Part shown: piece by piece, positions 12,050-25,489 of the stretch
Position numbering within the stretch: position 1 is the first letter of the stretch
How the letters are laid out: every line of letters starts with the position of its first letter
Source of the DNA: Phoronis australis
Taxonomy: Eukaryota; Phoronida; Phoronidae
Length of the DNA: 64,000 nucleotides
Assembly (NCBI GenBank): GCA_002633005.1
Contig: NMRA01001003.1
Coordinates: forward strand, 1,329-65,328
Direction of reading: 5' to 3'
The notes under the pieces: model-generated
The model's database searches: none
Told to the model about the DNA's origin: nothing
What the model saw: the letters and a program-made list of their open reading frames with translations, nothing else
Program-made: the position numbers and the translations under genes

Positions 12050-12790
12050 CAATTTACAAATATTCTCAGTCACGCACTACGACACGGGTCAGCTTCTGGT
12101 CGTCCCCAATACACTATACATATGTACTACAAGGTGTGACTCTCGGGACTAGGGATTCCACGTGTGCTTCACTTAAGTCGTTCATATTAAACACAAAACT
12201 CAGTAAATTTACTCAAAACGGGTTCAACAAACCATGAGCAATTGTTCTTTCTTCTGATAGCATTTACAGTGTCTTAGCCTGGCCTAGCTGCTCCAGCGAG
12301 TTCGCAACAAATTCGCCGTCAAAGCACAAAGTTCTTCCCAAAAAGCTGATGCGTACTGTCAGTGTGCCCCATGCCAGTCGGTCTGGATTTATCCGATGAG
12401 TTACGGATAGATGGCAATTGCCAGATCACGGAAGGTTACGAATAAGTGTGGAGTCATTGATTTCGTGACCTTCCATGACAAATCGGCAATTTCCATGGGG
12501 CACATTGACAGTACGCATCAGCCTTTTGGGAATATTTTTGTGCTTTGACTGTGAATTTGTTGCGAACTCGCTGGAGCAGGACACCGTAAATGTTATCAAA
12601 AGAAAGAAAAATTGCTCATGGTTTGTTGAACCCTGTTTTGCGTAAATATATTGAGTTTTGTGTTTCATATGGATGACTGAAGTGAAGCACCCATGGAATT
12701 CCTGGTCCTGAGTGTCATACCTTGTAGTACTGTATTGGAGACGATGAGAAGCTGAGGACGCCTGCGTCACACACGAGCAATATGGAGTCT
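12050..12790. mobile_element. Large fold-back element with ~300 bp inverted arms
   Basis: The left arm (about 12050-12395) and right arm (about 12490-12790) are inverted copies sharing long stretches such as TTGTTGCGAACTCGCTGGAG, TTGCTCATGGTTTGTTGAAC and GACAGTACGCATCAGC. A spacer of about 100 bp lies between them. Short ORFs on both strands are shadows of the arms. It is non-coding and resembles a fold-back or palindromic MITE, inserted in the NHLRC2-CACUL1 intergenic region. Confidence 0.8.
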
Positions 12791-12939
12791 GTTGGCTGGT
12801 TATATAAGGGCTGCAACACATACATGGTTTGGAAGCCATATCTAAAAATAGCATCAGTCAGGTAGTTGATTTCGTCAAAATAAACAGACGGTTTTGCCAC
12901 AAAAAAGTGTGACAACCGATACGGTAGTAAGGATTTAAG

Positions 12940-13069
12940 GATCCGATGGCATCTGGGGATGTTTGAATAACTGTTACGATGCTTTCTTCGGTTTTACTGG
13001 TGAAGAAGTGCCTGAAGTTAAATTGGAGCTCATGATCAGCATCGACGAGCGGATATTAATGTGTTCGAG
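12940..13069 (+). other. Candidate 5' coding exon (possibly CACUL1)
   Basis: The segment is bounded by a TTTAAG acceptor-like site and a strong GAG|GTGAGC donor. One frame is fully open and translates with an amphipathic run, VPEVKLELMISIDERIL. It lies upstream of the first certain CACUL1 exon on the same strand. Its exit phase (2) does not match the entry phase (1) of the exon at 15051, so one more exon would be needed between them. It could also be chance. Confidence 0.25.
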
Positions 13070-15050
13070 GTGAGCTCGCCTAGCAATTAAAGTTTGGATT
13101 ATGAGGAATTTTTACAACTGTTGACTGCCGATTTGACTGCAGACTTGACCTATTTTATTTTAAGTGCTTTTCAAGAGATTTCTTTTGTGTGTCATCTGCC
13201 AACCAATGCAAACACTATTATTGGGTTACTCTACCTTGTTTCTAATCCAGCAGATAACTTTTGACACATTCACTACTGAAAACAACTGTGTCAATCAAAA
13301 AATTTTGCAAACTTAACTTTTTCGCTTCCTATAGAGATAGGAATTCGTCAACTTAATTTCTGAAGTGAAAATTATTCAGAGAAACATCCAAGTTGCCTTT
13401 AAAATAAGATTTCACTTCAGTTTTCCTACTCTCATTAAGACAAGCATACATGTCATTATCTCACCTGCAGGAATTGTTCTTGTGACCTAAGTCTAGAACT
13501 TGTCTAACAATTCCAACTGTAAATATGGCTGACTTAAGTCATGTATGATTCAATGATTCTTTTGTGAACATAACTGATTTTTTGTTATGAAGATGCGATA
13601 ATTTATCTTGTGGTATCTTCCATTTTGACATCACTTTGTCAGATGTTTGGATGATGATGATGAACATTTTCAAGTAAAATAAAATTAATAACTAATGATA
13701 AATTGGAGTATTAACTTGAACATGTATAAGAGTAATTTCAAATTTCACCAGGTATGCTTGCCTATGAGTATCAACACCCTGTTATCCGGTTGCTCTACTT
13801 TCTTAAGCCAAATCATGTTGGGATACCACATTTCAAAAATCGTTGCAATTATAATCTCAATTAGTTACAAAAAATTATGACCAATGTTGTGAATTAATGT
13901 GAATTCCTTTTGTTTTAATAGGATTAATGTAAGCACATGCCAGTGGATTTACAGATGGTAATGTTGTATTAATGTAAGCACATGCCAGTGGATACACAAC
14001 TGCTAATGTTAGACCAAAAGGGTGAACACAGCTCCGCAATTGAAAATTTGTATTATTTGAATTATGCAACATTATGTTCCAAAACTTAAACTGAATTCCT
14101 AGTTTAACATTCTTTAGTAACAACAAACGTGTTTGTTGGCATCGTGTGCAGTGCATTAAAACTGGCCATGTTGTTAAATTTACACAAATTTGCAGTCCAT
14201 ATCATTATTATTAAATTTTCACAAATTTCCAGTCTATACCATATATGATTATTCTATTTTTGTAGAGGCAAAAATTGCCAGGTCTATACTATTATTCCTG
14301 TCTCTACTATTATTGGGAATCGTGAAAAATTCCAGTCTATACTATTATTGTTGGCCTGGCGTGTGACACATGCAAAAGTAGATGGGAAGATGTCCAATGG
14401 AATTTTTAAAATTTGTGTCACTTGAACTTTTTGTTCCATCAGGAGGCGTGATTTTTTTTAGCATCAAGGCTACATTCACTGCAGATTCACCATGCTTGAG
14501 ACCGTACCGAGACTTAAAACCAGGATCTTCAGTGTGAGAGTCAAGTGTCCTGATCGTTTGGCCAAAAGTCAGTTGCGCATTAGCAAACAATTCGGAGTTT
14601 GTTGGACTGTTCCTCACATGCATTACAGTGTTCTCTATTCCTGAAAGTCCAACAAATGTGTCGAAATGTCCACCCTCTACAAATAGAAAATGTTTTCATT
14701 GCATAAAACAATAACTTCCTTGTACCATGGGCAGATCTCAATCATCTCATATGTTGTAACCATAATTGTTGAAGGAAATATGTTTGTATGATGCTTAAAA
14801 ATAGCATGTTGGCGGCATTTTTGGCCGCGTGCGTTAGGGAGGGCGGAATCCGTAACATAAAGCTGCTCATGCCTAGAGAGGCCAATTTATTGAGTTGTCA
14901 ATAGCATTTGTCTAATGACTTGCCTGTTCTTCCCAGACTTAACAATTTTTAATTCAACTTGTGTAAATTACAAATTACAGCTATTAAGCTAATTAGAATG
15001 CTTTGCTTTTATCAATTTCTGTAGTTTTAGTTCATGTCTTCCTTTTCTAG
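13070..15050. other. Non-coding stretch with short local duplications
   Basis: No convincing exon was found. A ~50 bp tandem duplication containing GTAAGCACATGCCAGTGGAT lies at about 13928-14000. Several degenerate TTTCACAAATTTCCAGTCTAT units lie at about 14205-14345. The missing CACUL1 N-terminal exon(s) may be here or further upstream. Confidence 0.4.
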
Positions 15051-18000
15051 TTTCTTTGTCGATTACACCAGAAGACTACGCCAAAGAATATTGGCCACAA
15101 CTAGAGAGTGCCATCAATCAGCTGTTGACCCTCAGTCCAGGAGATTACATCCCCATCTCGTACGAGCAAATGTACAGGTATAGTGAGTTTATAAAGTATT
15201 GACCCAGCTTCCATGACCCAAACTTACTGTTTGTATAGACCTCTTACCATTAAGATGTTGATATCAAATTAGAGGTGGTTTCTCGACTTGGAAATTTTTG
15301 CCTGGGTTCTATAGGCAGCGTATAAGTAGTCAAAATCAAATTTTTTCGTGCTGGTTTGTTGCTGGTACAGTAGGTTTGTAGACATTCCAAAAATGTACGT
15401 TCATCAACTGTGTTACAACTTTCTTAAAAAATTGAGATAGATTGATGAGTTATGTTGCTATTGTGCCCTGATAGATACGGTTACAGAATGCTCTGATAGA
15501 TCGGACAAAAAATCTTGAAACTGCTGAAAAATGGCACAATTATTTGAAAGGTATTTGGCTCCCTGATTGTGTTTGGCATCATATTTCTTGGCATGGTACA
15601 CGTGTTGGTTACTCCACCAGTATGTACTGTTATTAGTCGATAAGTGGTCAAATCAACTTGACAATGTTCTGCCCTGCCTCTGTTGAAGACTTATCGTCCA
15701 AATGCTACATTGGCTTTTTGTGTTCCTCCCCTTGTAGTTGTGTTTACAAGTGTGTTTGCAAGCAGTTCTCTGAAAGACTTTACACCGACTTGCGCAATCA
15801 CATCTGCGCTCACTTAGAGAGAGTCTGTCACCATCTCCAGGTTGTGGTAAGTCTTGTAGTCATTTGATCAGAGCCATGTGATCCGAATCATGTGATCAGT
15901 GGCAAGTGTTATAATCAATGGTAAAATCTTGCCAATTTTCTACTAGAATAATTGTCAAAATTGCCTGTTATCATTTTCAAGGGATTCTAACATTGTTGTA
16001 CACATGAAGGTCCCCAATTTTGGTGGTAGAGGTTGTACAGAACTTGTGGAAAAGCAATAATTTGGTGGCACAAGTCTTATGGAAAAGAATGATGAGAATA
16101 CGAAATTTCATTTGTCTGTCATGTTATGTCCTAAATTGTTGAGATTTTTACCATGATTGTGGTCATGTGACTAGGGTCAAGTGATATATGCTTGTAGTCA
16201 TGTGATCAGGGTGGGATGTTAACAGCTTGTGAAGATTGTGGCTTAAAACTTCCTTTTCAAACTTTTTTTAATGTATTAAGGTCATAAAAGAGGTGACTGA
16301 TGCCAAGTGGCCAAAACTTAATCTAGATCTGTTTGTGTTAGGTTTTAAAAAGGAACCTCGCTTAATGTTCTGCTGGCAGGTGGGCAATTTTTTTTCTTCA
16401 AACAGTGAAGCACACTACTTTTCAAATGAACTGTTCAGAACAAATGGTGCTTGTTTGGATTATCAAGTATTTTATATGCCTGCAATTCCCTTAATTTACA
16501 AATTGTATGATTATCTTGAAACCTGATATTTTAACGTTTCTTCCTGTATTATTGACATAACAGTAATTATATGGTCTTATTGCAGCTGCAGGACAAAGCC
16601 AGCCAAGTTTATGTGGAACAGTTCAGTTTTGCCGTCACTCAATACTTGCAGGCACTGACTGGCATTGTTCCCATCTTCAATTATATGGTGAGTGTCTATT
16701 TCATGTTTTCCAAAGTCTGCAGCCTTTAACACTGCTGTGCTTTTTAAAGCCTTGATCCTCACCCAAGAATGATTAACTCCAGGGAATAGATGAACTAAAC
16801 CATAAAGTAATTAAACATTAAGTATTTAAATGTTATTGAATGCATTTTATTTCTATCCTGATATCATATATTAATGTTTGATTAATTGTTTTTATGCTTT
16901 TGTTTAAGTTTGTAGTTGTTTTGAATATCGAATTTAATTTAATTGATTAAACGCATTTTTGCAGAATCGATTTTACATTGAAAGTAAACTCAAGACCAAC
17001 TTGAATGTTGAGTTGAAGAAGCTGTTCTCCGTTTTTGTTGTTGAAAAACATGCGACTTCTCTTTTATGTAAGTATCTGGTAAATAGGTTTATCGACAGTT
17101 GTCAGTTGTCATCCTCTTCACCATATGTCCTTTTAAATATTTGTTCATTTTCTCTCCTATCAGCCAATACTCAATTTATTCTCACTCATTAAACACCCCA
17201 TATTGCCAGCTGCAGATCTAATCACTGGAGGCTAATCACATGGGACTGGTGACTCTTCACCTGCCTGTTCTGAGAGGTTCTTTTTCACAGCGGAAGGCAT
17301 CGGGAAATATTTTGACTTTGTGCACAGATCATTTCACACGGTATTTGTTTAAACAAAAAATAATTGACATATTCATATACACTGAAACGTTATTGCCTTC
17401 TCTTCCTCTAGAGGTCACTAGTATCCCTTCTCACTTGACCAGTCATCATGTTCCTACTTGAAAGTCTTCCATTTGTTCTGCAACATTTTTGGATGTCACT
17501 TCAGCATATTTTTTATAGGCATTCTAAATCTTGTTTCAAAAATTACATTTAACTGTTCTTTTGAAACATAAAAGCAGTCCAGGTTCCAACTTCAACTTGT
17601 TTTAACTCCCATAAATTACTTTTGAGGTAGCACCTGTAGGATATTGAGCCAGACCTGAGACGGCCATGTTTCTCTTGTCATGATTTTTTGATACTGAGGT
17701 GCATGATTACAAGATACAAGATTACTTGATAACGATAGCCAGAGTGAAAAAAATAGCGACAAATTAAATTTCTTCTTACTGAATATTGGCAATTTGGTAA
17801 GCAGCGAACTTGCTTTTCTTCTGATACACTACCAGTTTCATCAATGTCTATAAGTCTCTGTGTTTGACTGCTTTTCAGTGAGACAATGGTGACGAACGTG
17901 TCTAGTCTTCTTTGTGAGTGACTTCAACAAAACAACATGACTGAGAACATTTCAAGCGACATTTGTCAATTTGAATTCTTGAATACATGTTGTGTTTTCC

Positions 18001-21000
18001 ACCTTTTTCAGCAGTGTTGATTGAGGCTCAAAACACGCCATTCGTACTGTCTCCATCCATCATGGCTGATCTTATCAAGAATCTCTACTCACTCAACCCA
18101 GGTAAAGTGAAATACCCTGACTCTTGAAGCATTAAAAACAGTTGTCACACGGTTGGCGTATTCTTTTCTTGTTGCTTAGAAAATTAGCTAAAAGTAATAA
18201 AATCATCTACTATTAGTTCTGAAAAGGCATGTAGTTGCTTCTGGTATTTTGGTAGTTATGAAAATTGTGATGTGTGCTATTTTTTGTTAACCAACTCAAA
18301 AAAACTACCCGAGGTGAACAGTTTCAGTGTTGTAGCTACACAATTATTTGTGGCTGTATCTAGGGACACCAATGTGTCTGATTGTGGTTGTATCTAGGGG
18401 CACTCATGTGTGTGTTTGTGGCTTTGTCTAGGGGAGCACTCATGTATTTGAGACAATGTATAACTTACAGACACTGATCCCTTACTGGACAATTCATGGT
18501 GTTGAAAATCTTGCAGCTTTTCAAAACAAATTCAAGACCTTTCAGAAATTGATGTCAGTCGCCGTTTTTCTCCTTATGTAGTGAGCACAGGTTTCAAGGT
18601 CGTCTCATGTCATTAGTATTTCTAGTCAACCAGTTGCAAAACTTAAATTAGTATTTCAGTCTCTGGATATGAGTGACTTGAATGTTCATTATCTGGTTCT
18701 GAGGCCAGGATTTCGCCAGGGGTGGTTCGAATTTCTGAGATAGTGAACTTTTGATATTTTGCAAAACTTGAGGTCGACTCTGTACCTTGTCGTGAGCACC
18801 CTTGTGCAGCACAACAGTGAGTGATGCAATAATTTTTCAATACATTATTGTCAAGAAATTCTGTAGTTACAGAAAACGCCACAAAAGAGACAACATTTTG
18901 TGCGTGCTTTCAGGCCCACTTTAAGTACTTCAGGCATTGACACAACGGGTTAATACGCTTCCAAATTTTATCTTCCTGGGACCTATCTTCCCAAAACGTT
19001 GCCATTACCAACCACTATGTAGTTGTGAATATGCATCGGCGCCAGTGTAACAGTCTGTCTCCACTCATACTTGCTCACAGGAACCTGTAAGCATCGTCTA
19101 CGACACACATCAATATGGGGATTTTCCACACATTTGAGATGTTTGTTTCTGTGTACTTCATTCAGTTGTTGTGCTCATAAAAAAGTAAACATTAGATTTT
19201 ACTTTGTCGGCAAGGTGTTTTTCATTGCCTGTATCGAGGGCTAATAGAGTATCTCTGGATTTAGGCAGTGTCCGTTGCAATGTGCTTAATGGCTAAAAGC
19301 GACCATTTGCATAGGATTGCTTGGGTGCCATGGTTGTCACCACTCATATTTGCTGTGCCATCACTTCCTTTCCCTCTGCAGTAGGCAATGTCTGTTCTGA
19401 GCCTCTTCAAGGTGCCCATAATGCATTCAGTTATGTGATTACCTGTTATCTGCGCAAGATTGACAAAAATACACTTGCAGCAACTCCTCTCAAATGTTGT
19501 CGGCATCTACTCATATGGGCAAGGGGCATGAGTTCTTCATTTTTGGATGTAACCACGTTTGCAAAAAGGAAATAACGTTTTTGCATCTTTTATTTCTTTT
19601 ACAATCTTGACTTGTATGGTGTGTTCTCCAATGGTCTTGGTAATTTCATTTTGTATTTAAGGCAAATTATTCATGATGTTCTTTGTTGACGGATGCTGAA
19701 AATATTTCATCATAGGTGCAACCAATAGGGAAAGAAAATTTCCTGGTTTGTCATTATCTTCTACTAAACTTTCAGAATCGAGTAAATGCAATACACTGGC
19801 GTCTGCAAAATAAGAATTGTTTTTTATTAGCTATCGCCTTGAGATTGTGCCTATTTTCCTTTATCTGTGCTTCAGTTCCTTTCTGCGGATATCTGGCATT
19901 GAACATCTCATTCTTGAAGTCTGCCACTCGTATGGAGTCTGCGAGGTCGTGTACCAATTACACTGATTTACTGTCATGGCAAGCCCTTTTCGTTGACCAC
20001 AGATTTGTTGATAGACCTGGGCCTACCTGTTACACTGAATGCTGTGAACTGATAGCCGTGTCCATGTCGGAGTATTCTGCGAGTAAACATGACTAAACCT
20101 CTGGTTTTTTTGAGCAAGTTGCGTACGCTGAATTTCAAGGAACGGAAACGCATTACATGTACAGCGGAAATGCTGGGGCTGTACATTTCCAGCGGCGGGT
20201 TTCGTTTAAACCTCTCCTGGTTATGGGCCTGTTAGCAATGCAAAGAATGTGTGTAAATTATCTCAAAAAGGTCTGATAGGGTAGACTTCAGAAAGGCAAA
20301 CTTGAACCTCAATACTTAACCCAGTGGTTTTGAATAAATTCTGTGCAATGGATTTTGTGGCCATGTTCTGCTTGGCATTCTATGGCTGATGTCAATTGAT
20401 CAGACCTTATTAGTAGCACATGACAAGTGAGACGCTTCATTGTAAGGCCATGAAAACAAAAGAACTCAAGACAGTTGCTTTTTACACGTTTTACTAACAA
20501 TGCATGAATCATGGATATCCTGTTAACCAGTTTCACTAAATAGTTTGTCCCGTTAAAATAACCCATTTTTGGGTCACATTGTAGATATTTGCAAGCTCAA
20601 CATTCAACTGTTTGCCAAGTACATACCAGGCATCCTTCCTGCCACTAGTGAAGCTCAGCTGGAGCAATATATTGCCGAGACCAGACAGATGCAGCAGGAA
20701 CTTATTAACAACTTCGAGTTCAAGAGGTACGTATGGGCAGTGGATAGGAAATAGAGGGGTTGGGGGGTGGGGGGGAGGCGANCCAGGGTCTTATCAATAG
20801 GACACCTTTTAGTATTGATGGGTCTGCGGAGCTCAGACCAAGTAATGGTATGAAATTGAGAGGTTCTAGTGAAGCTCCCCTCACCATTCAGTGCTTGCAC
20901 AAAGAAAAAAACTGTAGTCAGTTGACCTGCGAGTCAACAGAGTATCCAAGGGGGGGGGGGGCATTTTTGTTACTTTCTAGTCAAATTAGGAGTGGAGATG

Positions 21001-24000
21001 CCCAAAATCATGTTAGTTAAAAAGAATGTGATTTAGCTAGAGTTTCTTTAAGTGGAGGAATGGCTGAAATGACTACAAACCAGGTGCTTCAGTATGCCTG
21101 AGAACATTTGAGATATGCCGAGCATTTCATTGAGAGATATAATCCAAGTTAATGTGTGAAATGTATCATGATGGAACCTAAACATTCACTTGTAGCTTTT
21201 ATTCAAAGATAATTTTTTGACTTCTTACAAGTCAGGCACAATTTAACATTTCTCTTGGAAATTGAATGGAATTATTATTGCAGACGCAGTCATGTTTGTG
21301 GTGAACTGTTCTGTCTCCTGTGTCTTCATTCACCTTTAGTTTGTTCTTCTCTTATGTTGTGTTCATACATCTTCAACACATCTTGTCTTTTTACAGGGGA
21401 TATAACTGTAAAAAACGCCCAACAGATGAAGATGTTGCTAGTAAGTAATTAAATCTGATCCGATTTTGTCTCCTTTTCATGCGTCCACATATTTATATGT
21501 GGGTGCAAATTTACGCCACATATTTATATGTGGGTGCATATTGCAGTTATCTCTGTCTTGGCATCCAGTTGTCCGTCGTCCGTGACTATGTCTCCTAAGC
21601 CCCTTGCGGGATTGTAATGAGATTTGACACATGTATTTCTATGAAGCTGACGACAGACGACAGCGAGTTTTGGATGGATTTGGCTACCACTCTGCCCCGT
21701 AGTGGCAATTTAATTTTTTTACGTTGGCCTCTGTATCTTTCGAGTTCCTTGATTGATTTGCGTGAAATGTAGCAAATAGGTTTCTATTTAAGAGGCGATG
21801 ATGCCTTCCCATTTTTGGATGGATTTGATTTAGTCTGGCCACCTGGTGGCAATTTTTAAAATTCGAGTACGTTTTTGACATCCGTCTTCTTATCCTCCAA
21901 ACTACCCAAAGGATTATCATGAAAATTGGCAGATGATGAGAAGATGGCGGCTGACACTGATTTTCGGACAGGTTTGAGTGCCATGGCGACCCCTAGTTGC
22001 AATTTTGGTTTTCTACTTTCACAGCTGGAAGTCTTTGGGAAATGTGGCAGATATGTTCCTTTGGAGATGATAGCAAATGACGACAAGCTTCACACCAATC
22101 CAGCGGCGGTGTGAAGCAAGTGGCAGTTTTAGTTGTTTTTACATTTGCCTCTGAATCTTCCGAGTTCCTTGATGGATTTTCATGCAATTTAGCATATAGG
22201 TTTCTGTTAAACAGATAACAACGCCTTCTTATTTTCAGACAGATTTGACGCATTCTCACCACCACCTGGTGGGAATTTTAAAAAATATTAAGTACATTTT
22301 TTACGTCCGCTCTCCTGTCCGCCCAAGCGTTCACAGTATCATTGAAAATTGACGGATGTTTTTCTGATGAGAAACTGCAGCTTACACTGATTTTAGATGT
22401 GTTTGACTATTGTGGCGACCGCTTGTGGCAGTTTGTTTGTTTTTTGCATCCACGACTGTATCTCCTTAACTTTTTGGAGAATCTTTGTGAAATGTGGCAG
22501 ATATGTGTACGGAGATGATAATAGATGACAAGTTTCAGACTACAAGTATGCCACCTATTGGCAGTTTTTTAATGTTTGCCTCTGCATCTGTGGAATTCAT
22601 TGATAGATTTTTCTGAAATTTGGCAAATAGAATTCTATTAAGGCAGCAACTATGCCTTCCCATTTTTGGACACATTCAATGTATTTTGCACCACTTATTG
22701 GCTATTTTTATGATTTTGAGTTTGTTTTTTAGCGTTTGCCTGTTTATCTGCCAAACTGATTTTAAAGGAGTATTATGAATCGTAGCAGCTGTGTTCCTGA
22801 TGAGAAGACCATGGCTGACATTGATTTTTGGACGGATATGATACCTGTAGCGTTCCCTTGTGGTAATTTTGTTGTTTTTGGGACTATGGTTGCAGCTCCT
22901 GATTCCTTTGCATGATGTTTGTGAACTTTTGCAGGTGTTTACCTATAGATGTGACAGTGGCTGCCCATGACTATGGACAGCTCTGACAACCGCTATGCCC
23001 TCCAGTAGAAATTGTATTTTTTACCTTTACCTCTATCACTTCTGAGTTTTTGATGTTTTTTCATGAAATTTGGAAACAATTTGCGATGGATTTGACATAT
23101 TTTGCGCCACCTAAAGACCATGTCAGTTATTTTGTAGTCTGTTTTTTGTAGTCTGTTTTTTGATGTTTGCTTCTATATTGGCCTAACCGCTCACAGAGGA
23201 CCATTATGAAAATTGGCTGATGTGTTCCTACTGACATGAACACGACTGGCGTGGATTTTGAGATGGGTCCTGCGTAACTGTGGTGCTCCCTACTGACATT
23301 ATTTTTGCATTTGCGGCTGTATCTACCAAACCCCTTGCAAGATCACAATTTTTCAAGTCTATTCCGACCTATTAACTTGACATTGGATGGATAGATTCGA
23401 CTACTGCTGTGCCTTCTTATGGCAATTTGTTTTTTTTTTACATCTGCCTCTGTATATTTGGAGTTCCTTGGTGGATTTTTAGGAAATTTGACAAACAATT
23501 TTGTAATAGAGAGACGACGGGGTTTGTCCTATTCTGCGCCATCTAATGGCCTTTTGTATGGTATTAAAAACACCATTAGAAGCACACAGTTTGCATTGCT
23601 AACATGGGTGCATTTCAATGCTCTGTGTTGCGCTTGTTGTTTCATACATTGATTTAGTCATGTTGTTCAAGAAATACAGATGAAGGTAACACGAAAAAAT
23701 TGCTGGAATTTTTTTGTTTGTCTTTAAACCACAAGCAACACAAAAAATTGTTTCTTATGTGTATGTACCTACCTTCTGTCAAAAAAAGTTTTGATGTAAA
23801 CCACTTGTCATCTTAAAACTTGTCTCAACTATTGGGAGACCTGCTTTATACTGTAAGTGATTCAGTTTAAAGTTTTGTTGTGGTCTAAATCAATAGTTTG
23901 CTTTTTGGATGGAGTGCAGGTTGTTTATAGCTGTCAAATTCAAACATCTTCAATGTTTATGTTTAAACACTAATGGCAGTTTCTGACATAATGCTATAAT

Positions 24001-24611
24001 CAGACCCAGCTTCATCTGATTAGCTGACATGTTACATAATCTATCAATACTCCAAACTAGTTGCATCAGGAGAAGGTGCATACCGTGCAAGATGTGAGCA
24101 ATCGACACAATTGCTCTGACTTTGGTTGTGCTTCATAAAACTACAGAAATTGGTAATAGCATGCATTGTATGACTCACCTGCTTTTCAAAATGTCAGTCA
24201 TTCCTGAGTTGGTTAACAAGGAAACAACAATATGGCAATTTCTGGGTGTCACCATTGTAACTCAAAATTGATTCAGGTTTGCCTGAATTGCAATGATGAT
24301 TAACATATTAATAATTACAACATGACACAGTGACTAATACATTTGCATGTAAAGAAGCAAGACAAGTGCTTGACATGTGTTGCATTGTGGGTGAATACCT
24401 TAAAAAGAGTAGTGTTGTGTTATTTAAGGACATGCCTATTTAGGCTCAATCTATCATGTAGTCTAGGCTGTTAACTGATTATGGGCAGCTGTTGTTCATG
24501 GCAACCTCAAGAGTGAAATGCAGTCATTGGTGTTGTTCATGCTTAAATGTTAAGTGTAAAATATATTTTTTTTATTTTACAGGGGGTACTCCTGTTAGTT
24601 CCGTACCTTAG
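15051..24611 (+). CDS. CACUL1: CACUL1 (CDK2-associated cullin-domain protein 1), N-terminal exon(s) unresolved
   Basis: Exons: 15051-15177, 15738-15846, 16586-16687, 16965-17067, 18012-18101, 20585-20726, 21397-21440 and 24583-24611 (TAG at 24609). Phases chain without error, giving 247 residues; vertebrate CACUL1 is about 370, so roughly the first third is missing. The cullin-like helical domain begins [15 protein letters not shown] and contains [45 protein letters not shown] and [10 protein letters not shown], in the order of the vertebrate protein. The tail ([16 protein letters not shown]) is basic and lineage-specific. CACUL1 is known as a nuclear CDK2-binding cell-cycle regulator; it has a cullin-like N-terminal repeat but no RING-binding cullin homology domain. 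Exon 5 has tandem CAG CAG acceptors. The start codon is not identified. The intron 20727-21396 carries poly-G runs with one N. Confidence 0.93.
18344..18450. repeat. Short minisatellite in a CACUL1 intron
   Basis: Three imperfect ~42 bp units share TTTGTGGCTGTATCTAGGG followed by a CACTCATGTGT-like stretch. Non-coding. Confidence 0.6.
19261..20186 (-). pseudogene. Broken hAT-superfamily transposase (ZMYM1 / DUF4371 type)
   Basis: Minus-strand translation across several frames gives pieces in the expected order. First comes a [15 protein letters not shown]-type N-terminal stretch, then FCRRQCIAF followed after a frameshift by [10 protein letters not shown], then [15 protein letters not shown]. 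The last matches the CRGQGYDGASNMSG motif of hAT transposases and ZMYM1-like proteins, and the second matches their CGRQ.IALRGH...GNF region. Stops and frame changes show it is dead. It sits antisense within the CACUL1 intron 18102-20584. Confidence 0.6.
21479..23650 (-). mobile_element. Near full-length copy of the hairpin-ended repeat family (family A)
   Basis: Most of the CACUL1 intron 21441-24582 is one reverse-oriented element. At 21480-21507 and again at 21513-21540 lies the terminal hairpin (TGCGTCCACATAT with its complement). At about 23600-23640 lies the opposite end (GGGTGCATTTCAATGCTCTG then TTGTTTC), which matches the start of the forward copy at about 53735. In between, degenerate units repeat TTTGCCTCTGTATCTTT, GAGTTCCTTGATGGATTTT and TGCCTTCCCATTTTTGGA. 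Each unit carries a CCACCTGGTGGCAAT-like box. No transposase or reverse transcriptase ORF was seen, so the element appears non-autonomous. Confidence 0.7.
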
Positions 24612-24835
24612 ACAACAGGTAGCACTACCTTAAGTAAATAACATGCCAGTAAGCTGCTTGCAGCATTTTGGTTGAAGCTGTTCATTTTTAGAAAACTTCT
24701 TGTGGAGTAAGATCGTGGCATTAGGGTATTTGAACTGAATGCATGTTGTTTTGACCTCTTAGGGATTGAGGTATAGTATGACTTTAATTGTTTGTCGCAT
24801 GTTCCTAGAATTGTTGAACTTTTGACCTACTTGTA

Positions 24836-24841
24836 AATAAA
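24836..24841 (+). promoter_or_regulatory. Candidate CACUL1 poly(A) signal
   Basis: An AATAAA lies 225 bp downstream of the CACUL1 stop codon. It is the first canonical hexamer on the coding strand. A longer 3' UTR is possible. Confidence 0.45.
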
Positions 24842-25489
24842 ATGTTCTTACTCTGGATCCTGGTCGATTCAGTGTTACAAAGGGTTGGAAAACATAAAAC
24901 TATGCTGCCAGGTGCAGATAACAGTCATTGTAAGTAGGCTTGGTCTTGTTCAGTGGGCATCAATAAATTATGTTGAGGTTTGTTGATTCCTGTACCAACA
25001 CAAATTGGTTTAAAGCTGCAATGACAATGATCCAGTTGTATTGCCATATTCAGCAGAGTGCCATCTATAGGAGAGCACTTTTGTATCATCACAAAATCTT
25101 CTCTGTACCCATATAATTAGAAAACTTGTTTGAAAACTGATTCATCTTTTGAGTTCCCTGTGTAAACATCATGGATTATAAATTAGTATTTGTTTAATCA
25201 GGTTTGTCAAGTCTATAAAATGTCTTTTCAATGGTGAAGGATAGTATATGTTACCAAATTGAAAGAAAGTTGAACTAGTGACAGCAGTAATGTTCATGTT
25301 GGTGGTCTGGTGCTATAAGTATATTTTATTGCAAAAAGTATCAAATAAACTGACAGAAGTGATGTGGACATTATTCATCAGGGGACAATCGATTTATATC
25401 ATCTTGTCACTTCTACTTTGCTGATTGAAAAGTGCATAATAACATGTTATTTTGGTATTAGGTTTTGATAACAATTAAATTAGGTGATT

